Assembly: GCA_010021705.1 (NCBI GenBank)
Contig: RGMU01000043.1
Location: 1-9,929 of the forward strand
Source of the DNA: Chitinophagia bacterium
GTDB taxonomy: Bacteria > Bacteroidota > Bacteroidia > Chitinophagales > Chitinophagaceae
Direction: 5' to 3'
DNA length: 9,929 bases
In this document: in pieces, positions 5,470-9,929 of the stretch
Layout of the letters: the number at the start of each line of letters is the position of its first letter
How positions within the stretch are numbered: position 1 is the first letter of the stretch
The notes under the pieces: generated by a model
Told to the model about the DNA's origin: nothing
Database searches by the model: none
The model's input: only the letters and a program-made list of their open reading frames with translations
Program-made: the position numbers and the translations under genes

Positions 5470-6811
5470 TAATTAACTTTCTTATCATAAATATCAATGC
5501 AGCACCTTTGTCATATTTATCGCTTGAACCGTCATCGTTTACGCTGTATTTACCAATAATGGGCTTATCGTTTTTAATGTTTTGCCATTCTCCTTTGCAA
5601 AATTTGGTGGCATCGGCAACACCATTTGCGCATTCAACAAACAAACTTTCGGTATAAGTGGTTAGCCCTTCATGTATCCAATTATCGGCATTTTCGGCAG
5701 CAGTAATGTTATTGCCAAACCACTCGTGTGCACTCTCGTGGATAATGATATAGTCAAAGGTATTACCTACTTCAGAGTGGCTTCTGTCGTAGCCTTTATA
5801 GCCTAATTTATATTTATTGCCATAAGCTATGGCACTTTGGTGCTCCATGCCCAAATAGGGTGCTTCTACTAACTTATAACCGTCTTCATAAAATGGATAA
5901 GCCCCTAACCAATATTCATAGCAGTGTAGCATTGGCTTCACCACCTTAAAGTGCTCTATTGCCTTGTCTTTATTACCTGCAAGCACCCAATAGTCTATGG
6001 CAAGTAGTCCCTTTTCGCCCATCATTGTATCATGTATATTCACATAGTTGCCAATGTAAAATGTGGCATCATAATTATTGATTGGATTGGCTACTTTCCA
6101 ATACCACTCGCTGTAGCCTTCTTTTGGTTTTGAGGCATGGTGATTGGTATCTAATAGTGTGGTTGCCGGTACAACTTTCTCAAGCACCCCATTGCTTATC
6201 GCAGACAGTTTGTACAACTTTTTAGTGTAATTGCTGCTTATGCTATCCGGAATGCAAAGCGTTATAGTCATGCCATTGTTAGGTTCGTCCCATTGAGCGT
6301 CTTTACAGGGATACCATACGCTTGCCCCCAAGCCCTGACAGGATACTCCCACCCAGCTGCATTGGTTATCGTCATAATCATACGTAAAACCTCCGTTCCA
6401 TGGGGGATTTACGGCACGCACCGGTCTCCCGTGATATTGCACTTCTATGTTATGATTAATGCCTTGTTCCATATTGCTAAAGTGCCCTACTACCCATATC
6501 ACATTACTATCTCGGTAAAACGTTTGCTTTTTTCCGTCCACAGTTACATCGTCTGCTATTAAAGGTTGCTGTAAGTCAATTTGAATAGTGTCTATTATGG
6601 CACTTTTGATACTGAAAATGATAGCATTTGAACCAATGATGCTTTTATTGGCAAGGTCAAACTGCACTTTAAGGTCATATTTAAGCACGTCCCACCATTT
6701 TCTGCCATTACCATTGCTGCCTCTAAGGGTGTCGGCTTTATTATAAGCAAATGTGGTATTTACTAAAAGTAAATACCACATTATAGAAAAGAACGCTATT
6801 TTTTTAGTCAT
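5429..6811 (-). CDS. M1-family metallopeptidase, truncated after the catalytic core
   Basis: 460 residues with a signal peptide (MTKKIAFFSIMWYLLLVNTTFA), so secreted to the periplasm. M1 enzymes remove N-terminal amino acids using one zinc. The zinc site is HESAHEW (H358, E359, H362) plus E381 in WIHEGLTTY, the HExxH-x18-E spacing of the family. The substrate-binding motif appears as LGMEHQS (GxMEN variant, 321-324), and the transition-state tyrosine is Y433 in DKYDKG. The protein then stops at MLRCH, soon after the core. Bacteroidota homologues continue ~90-110 residues through a helical segment and a small beta domain; the beta-domain remnant lies in another frame at 5281-5469. So the gene is probably a pseudogene, or the sequence has a local error. 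The ATG shares one base with the stop of the FKBP gene (TAATG). Confidence 0.85.
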   Translation of the reverse strand: MTKKIAFFSIMWYLLLVNTTFAYNKADTLRGSNGNGRKWWDVLKYDLKVQFDLANKSIIGSNAIIFSIKSAIIDTIQIDLQQPLIADDVTVDGKKQTFYRDSNVIWVVGHFSNMEQGINHNIEVQYHGRPVRAVNPPWNGGFTYDYDDNQCSWVGVSCQGLGASVWYPCKDAQWDEPNNGMTITLCIPDSISSNYTKKLYKLSAISNGVLEKVVPATTLLDTNHHASKPKEGYSEWYWKVANPINNYDATFYIGNYVNIHDTMMGEKGLLAIDYWVLAGNKDKAIEHFKVVKPMLHCYEYWLGAYPFYEDGYKLVEAPYLGMEHQSAIAYGNKYKLGYKGYDRSHSEVGNTFDYIIIHESAHEWFGNNITAAENADNWIHEGLTTYTESLFVECANGVADATKFCKGEWQNIKNDKPIIGKYSVNDDGSSDKYDKGAALIFMIRKLINDDNKFRQMLRCH

Positions 6812-8160
6812 TATTTATTAATGTCTTTGAGTTCTACGTCAAAAATCAACACAGAATTAGGCGGTATGGCAGGTGTAGGGCTTTGTGCACCATAAGCCAT
6901 GCCGGAAGGGATAAACAATGTAGCTTTAGCTCCTTTTTTCAATAAACCAATGCCTTCGTCCCAGCCTTTAATTACGTTTCCTTGCCCTAATGGAAATTCA
7001 AAAGGCTGTACATGGTGGAAGGCCGTGTCAACATTAGAGTCAAACTTTTTACCATCTAATGTTTTGCCGGTATAGTTTACCGATACTTTGGCACCCGGTG
7101 CAGGGGCATCACCGGTGCCAGGCTTGGTAATTACATAATAAAGACCCGAAGCTGTTTTAGTAGCTTTTATTTTTTTCTTAGCCAAATAATCTTTTATAAG
7201 AACATCATCCTTATCTTTTTGATTTTCAGCTTTAACTATTTCTACATCAAAAATTAATATAGAATTAGGTGGAATGGTTGGGCTTTTGTCTTGTGGACCA
7301 TAAGCCAAACCTGAAGGAATGTATAGTGTAGCTTTAGAGCCTACTTTAAGTAGGGCTAAGCCTTCGTCCCATCCCGGTATTACGCGTCCCATGCCAAGCT
7401 CTACCGTAAATGGCTCAAGGTGCTGAAATTGGGGGTCTGTATTAGAGTCAAATGGTTTGCCGTCAATTAGTTTTCCGGTGTAGTTTACGCTTACCATCAT
7501 GCCTTTTTTCAGTGTTTCGCCTTTGCCTTCTTTGCTTATGGAATAGTATAAACCGGAGGCAGTACGCATAGCTTTAATGTTATTTTTACCAAAGTATTCG
7601 GTAAGTGTTTTTTCATCTATAGCCTTTTGCACTTCAATTTTCATAGCCATGTCTTTGCGGTATTCTTCATCGCTCATTACCGATACCATCGCTATTTCAT
7701 ACTCTAACATGTCACCGGGATTCATGCCCGGCATTGCTTGACCGGTATTTTTGATGAGCGAGTCCACCGGTAGCCTTAAAACAGCACTATCACCTGCCAC
7801 TAATTGCATAAAGCCTTCAATAGGGTCGCCCTTAAAGTTAGGCTTCTGCACTTGAAAAGGAACACATTTATTGTTGTTCATTTTGCGAGAATCAAACATT
7901 ACGCTGTCTTTCACGTGCACACGTATGTTCATTTCTATATGGTCTGAAACTTGGGGGTGGCGCGTACCGGTGCCATGTTTGTATATTCTATATTCCAAGC
8001 CGGATGATAGCTTTATGAATTGACCGGTTTCCGGGTCTGCCTTTTTTTCAATGGGGGCATTTTCAACTATTTCAGGCTTTGTAGGGTTCTTTTTCTTCTT
8101 TTGTGCTACTGCCAAAAAAGGTATTGCTAAAGATAATGCAACTATAAGATATTTACGCAT
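6811..8160 (-). CDS. Three-domain periplasmic FKBP-type peptidyl-prolyl isomerase
   Basis: 449 residues. A Sec signal (MRKYLIVALSLAIPFLAVA, cleavage before Q20) has no lipobox cysteine, so the mature protein should be soluble in the periplasm; a lysine-rich stretch follows. Three FKBP-like domains lie at about 50-162, 200-312 and 337-448. The second and third keep the active-site residues expected from FKBP12: Y227, F237/D238, V260/I261, W264, Y287, F304, and Y363, F373/D374, V396/I397, W400, Y423, F440. The first has EGFMQLV in place of PGWDEGL and no AYG tyrosine, so it is probably a non-catalytic binding domain. Each catalytic domain is preceded by a similar linker (YFGKNNIKAMRTASGLYY; YLAKKKIKATKTASGLYY). 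It lies 43 nt after the FKBP lipoprotein gene and overlaps the M1 start by one base. Likely assists folding of exported proteins. Confidence 0.92.
   Translation of the reverse strand: MRKYLIVALSLAIPFLAVAQKKKKNPTKPEIVENAPIEKKADPETGQFIKLSSGLEYRIYKHGTGTRHPQVSDHIEMNIRVHVKDSVMFDSRKMNNNKCVPFQVQKPNFKGDPIEGFMQLVAGDSAVLRLPVDSLIKNTGQAMPGMNPGDMLEYEIAMVSVMSDEEYRKDMAMKIEVQKAIDEKTLTEYFGKNNIKAMRTASGLYYSISKEGKGETLKKGMMVSVNYTGKLIDGKPFDSNTDPQFQHLEPFTVELGMGRVIPGWDEGLALLKVGSKATLYIPSGLAYGPQDKSPTIPPNSILIFDVEIVKAENQKDKDDVLIKDYLAKKKIKATKTASGLYYVITKPGTGDAPAPGAKVSVNYTGKTLDGKKFDSNVDTAFHHVQPFEFPLGQGNVIKGWDEGIGLLKKGAKATLFIPSGMAYGAQSPTPAIPPNSVLIFDVELKDINK
6820..7611 (-). repeat. Tandem duplication of a linker-plus-FKBP unit
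   Basis: Two copies (about 7228-7611 and 6820-7203) encode residues 184-311 and 320-447. Both read L/I-x-x-YxxKxxIKxxxTASGLYY, then VSVNYTGKxxDGKxFDSN, VIxGWDEGxxLLK, ATLxIPSGxAYG and IPPNSxLIFDVE. The unit also matches the C-terminal half of the neighbouring lipoprotein (about 8258-8638), so the three-domain gene looks like the two-domain gene plus one extra copy. Confidence 0.85.
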
Positions 8161-8203
8161 AAGCGGTATAAAAGCTATTTACAGGATGATATGAAAAGGA
8201 AAA

Positions 8204-9184
8204 TTATTTAACAGAACTCATAGGGGATGCTGGTTGTTGTTCACGCTTAGGCTCGCCTACATCGGTAACTTCTACATCAAAAACCAATATCGCATTAACC
8301 GGTATTTTGGCACTTGGCGGATTTTCGCCATAAGCTAAGCCCGAAGGCACATAAAGTGTGGCTTTTGCTCCTTTTTTCAGCTTTTGAACGCCTTCGTCCC
8401 AGCCCGGTATTACCATACCCATACCAACTTGAAACTTAAATGGCTCTGTATGTTTGAACTGAGGGTCAAGGTTGCTGTCAAAAACAGTGCCGTCAAGTAG
8501 TTTTCCGGTATAGTTCATGGTAACCTCTTTACCTTGCTTAATATCTTCACCTTTACCGGGGTTGGCAATGGTGTAGTAAAGTCCCGATGCTAATTTTAAG
8601 GGTTTTATATTATTTTTAGCAAAATACTCTTGCAACATGGTACTATCGGTTGCTGCTTGTTTATCTTGCTTTTCTTTCATTTCCTTCATTTGCTTTTCCT
8701 GCATCTCCTGTATTTTCTTTTCAGCTTCAGCGCGGGAAATAACATGAACCACATTTAGCTCAAATACTACATATTCGCCTTTTTTCCAATCCGGAGGTAC
8801 GCCCCCCTTGTCTTTTAAAGACACCATAAGCGTATCTGTGGGCACTCTAATAATGGCACTATCGCCGGCAGACAAATAGGTTAAGCAAGCACGCCAGTCG
8901 CCACTAAATTGTGGTTTGCTTGCCAATAGCATGATTGGTTCGCCGTGATTTTCTTTACGGGAATCTTGGATAACGGAATCTTTAGACTTACCGTCATTTT
9001 TGCCTAACTTCATACAAACATGCACTTCAAGCACCTGCCCGGTGTCTGCGTTTTTGCCTGATGCATCTTTTATTATCATGAGTTCGGTGCCATGTATTTT
9101 TTTGAACGAACTACTGTTGGAACAGGCAGTTATGCCTAAAGTTGCTGCACTAATAAGTGCAATAGGAATAATCCTCTTTATCAT
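8204..9184 (-). CDS. FKBP-type peptidyl-prolyl isomerase lipoprotein, GldI-like
   Basis: 326 residues. The signal ends in LGITA-C21, a good lipobox, so it is a membrane-anchored lipoprotein. Residues ~30-150 form a degenerate FKBP-like domain that shares GDSAIIRVPTDTL and KDSVIQDSRK with domain 1 of the next gene. A charged, Met/Gln/Lys-rich helix (about 151-177, QEMQEKQMKEMKEKQ) joins it to a canonical FKBP domain (198-307) with Y225, F235/D236, V258/I259, W262, Y285 and F302. From memory of Flavobacterium genomes, the gliding/T9SS-associated isomerase GldI is a lipoprotein FKBP encoded next to a DHH phosphoesterase, as here; the match in placement supports a GldI-like role in maturing T9SS or outer-membrane proteins, but GldI identity is not proven. 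Its ATG lies 6 nt after the DHH stop. Confidence 0.88.
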   Translation of the reverse strand: MIKRIIPIALISAATLGITACSNSSSFKKIHGTELMIIKDASGKNADTGQVLEVHVCMKLGKNDGKSKDSVIQDSRKENHGEPIMLLASKPQFSGDWRACLTYLSAGDSAIIRVPTDTLMVSLKDKGGVPPDWKKGEYVVFELNVVHVISRAEAEKKIQEMQEKQMKEMKEKQDKQAATDSTMLQEYFAKNNIKPLKLASGLYYTIANPGKGEDIKQGKEVTMNYTGKLLDGTVFDSNLDPQFKHTEPFKFQVGMGMVIPGWDEGVQKLKKGAKATLYVPSGLAYGENPPSAKIPVNAILVFDVEVTDVGEPKREQQPASPMSSVK

Positions 9185-9190
9185 TGCTAA

Positions 9191-9929
9191 TTATTGGGGG
9201 TGAATATCCGATAAAATTTTATTAAAATAAGCTATAGCTTCTTCAAAGTTTGTATTTAATGTGCCGCCTGCTGCATTAAAATGCCCGCCACCGTTAAAAT
9301 AGGTTTTTGCTATAAAATTAACGTCAAAATTTCCTTTACTTCTAAATGAAAATTTAACTTCCTCTTCATTACGTTCCGTAATCAAGGCTGCAAATTTAAT
9401 TTTATGAATACTTAGCGGGTAATTTACAATACCCTCCGTATCGCCGTGCTGAACCGCGAACAAATTTATATCTTTTTTTGATATGGCTATATAGGCAGAA
9501 AAAATTTGAGGTAGCACTACCATTTTTTCAATCAGCGTATAGCCTAAAAAGCGCATACGGTTTTCGCCCCAGCTATCATAGATGTGGCTTTGTATGTCGG
9601 CATGTTGCATACCCGTTGCCAGCAATTCTGCCACTACGCTATGTACATGGGCAGAGGTGCACGGAAAACGGAATGAGCCGGTAAAAGATTCCGTTCCTAC
9701 TTCTATAAACATATTTCCTTTTGAAGAAACTATACTTGATCCGCCAGATGCCATAACAGTAGCGGTTGTCGCCGGGCTGCCAAACGCTCTCGCTGTTGTC
9801 GAACCGCTAATAACAGTAAATCCTTTAAATCTTGACGGTCCAAGAAAGCCGAACGGTAACAGCTGGCTATTAGTCGCACCAGCATCTACTTCAGAGTTCA
9901 TTTCAACATAGAAATATTTTGATTTATTT
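9191..9929 (-). CDS. DHH phosphoesterase C-terminal half fused to unrelated N-terminal sequence (partial)
   Basis: The frame is open to the right edge, so its true start is outside; the ATG at 9901 is only the first Met inside. From residue ~74 of that Met frame it is clearly the C-terminal half of a DHH/DHHA1 phosphoesterase of the NrnA type (nanoRNA and pAp hydrolysis): TGSFRFP, ENRMRFLGYTL, GDTEGIVNYPLSI, FSFRSKGNFDVN and the DHHA1 motif FNGGGHFNAAGG (202-213). The N-terminal DHH domain with its metal-binding DxD and DHH motifs should precede this, normally via a LYTGIMTDTGSFRFP-like stretch. Instead, the upstream ~80 codons (SEVDAGATNSQLLPFGFLGP..., then Ser/Thr/Gly/Ala-rich) share nothing with the family. 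As written the product would lack the catalytic metal site. Heads the minus-strand array, 6 nt before the GldI-like gene. Confidence 0.75.
   Translation of the reverse strand, partial: NKSKYFYVEMNSEVDAGATNSQLLPFGFLGPSRFKGFTVISGSTTARAFGSPATTATVMASGGSSIVSSKGNMFIEVGTESFTGSFRFPCTSAHVHSVVAELLATGMQHADIQSHIYDSWGENRMRFLGYTLIEKMVVLPQIFSAYIAISKKDINLFAVQHGDTEGIVNYPLSIHKIKFAALITERNEEEVKFSFRSKGNFDVNFIAKTYFNGGGHFNAAGGTLNTNFEEAIAYFNKILSDIHPQ
9667..9695. repeat. 8-bp inverted repeat at the DHH junction
   Basis: AACGGAAT (9667-9674) and ATTCCGTT (9688-9695) are perfect inverted copies with a 13-base spacer. The point where DHH-family similarity stops (about 9682) lies within the spacer. It could be coincidence, or the mark of a template switch or rearrangement. 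Confidence 0.7.
9683..9929 (-). other. Segment of unrelated origin upstream of the DHH half
   Basis: On the minus strand this is a fully open frame reading into the DHH part in phase, beginning NKSKYFYVEMNSEVDAGATN. The composition (LLPFGFLGPSRFKGFTV, then low-complexity ISGSTTARAFGSPATTATV) is reminiscent of a virion structural protein such as a phage tail-sheath protein, but this is an impression, not a confirmed match. The plus strand is also partly open here but its translation looks like an antisense shadow. Confidence 0.45.

Noticed and set aside
5425..5470. Programmed frameshift joining the M1 core and tail
   Set aside because: AAATTTA resembles a -1 slippery heptamer but is in the wrong phase for the M1 frame, the needed shift is +1, and a shift would still leave a large part of the helical region missing.
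8161..8203. Promoter in the gap between the two FKBP genes
   Set aside because: No TAnnTTTG element is visible on the minus strand in these 43 nt, so co-transcription with the upstream gene is more likely.
9582..9911. Plus-strand frame opposite the DHH gene
   Set aside because: Its first half lies antisense to clear DHH-family coding sequence, and its translation has no recognisable family features; the minus strand is coding.

Overview
The window is AT-rich chromosomal DNA from a member of the Bacteroidota, probably a Chitinophagales/Sphingobacteriia-type organism. The evidence is a C-terminal type IX secretion (T9SS) sorting domain in the first gene, a DUF6089-type outer-membrane barrel, a GldI-like FKBP lipoprotein beside a DHH phosphoesterase, an M1 peptidase of the Bacteroidota secreted type, and promoters of the TTG / TAnnTTTG kind with no obvious Shine-Dalgarno sequences. 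No tRNA, rRNA, CRISPR array or insertion sequence is visible.

Left part (1-4372). The 3' end of a secreted T9SS cargo gene runs off the left edge and ends at a strong hairpin terminator (704-737). A convergent methylmalonyl-CoA epimerase gene (minus strand) follows. A 138-bp divergent intergenic region then leads into a plus-strand ISC iron-sulfur cluster group: iscS (desulfurase, sulfur donor), iscU (scaffold) and an iscA/HesB carrier. IscS and IscU are strikingly close to the E. coli proteins, and IscU keeps the LPPVK motif read by the chaperone HscA. No iscR, hscB, hscA or fdx lies here. An outer-membrane beta-barrel gene follows, with the best-formed promoter in the window.

Right part (4369-9929). 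Six genes run on the minus strand in a compact, operon-like array with gaps of 43 nt or less and two one-base TAATG overlaps. In transcription order they are: a DHH-phosphoesterase C-terminal half, a GldI-like two-domain FKBP lipoprotein, a three-domain periplasmic FKBP isomerase, a broken M1 metallopeptidase, a small lipoprotein with eight CxxC motifs in two evenly spaced sets of four, and a SSAT-like GNAT acetyltransferase. The theme of the middle genes is the folding, cutting and metal-binding of exported proteins. The last GNAT codon overlaps the end of the convergent barrel gene by 4 bp.

The points most worth attention are the cysteine-rich lipoprotein with its exact 11-residue period; the abrupt replacement of the DHH N-terminal half by an unrelated, possibly virion-derived reading frame near position 9682, where an 8-bp inverted repeat sits (an assembly or amplification chimera is a serious possibility); the M1 gene that loses its helical region and changes frame near 5430-5465; the paralogous FKBP pair with a duplicated domain; and a nine-G tract just before the first cluster-binding cysteine codon of iscA.
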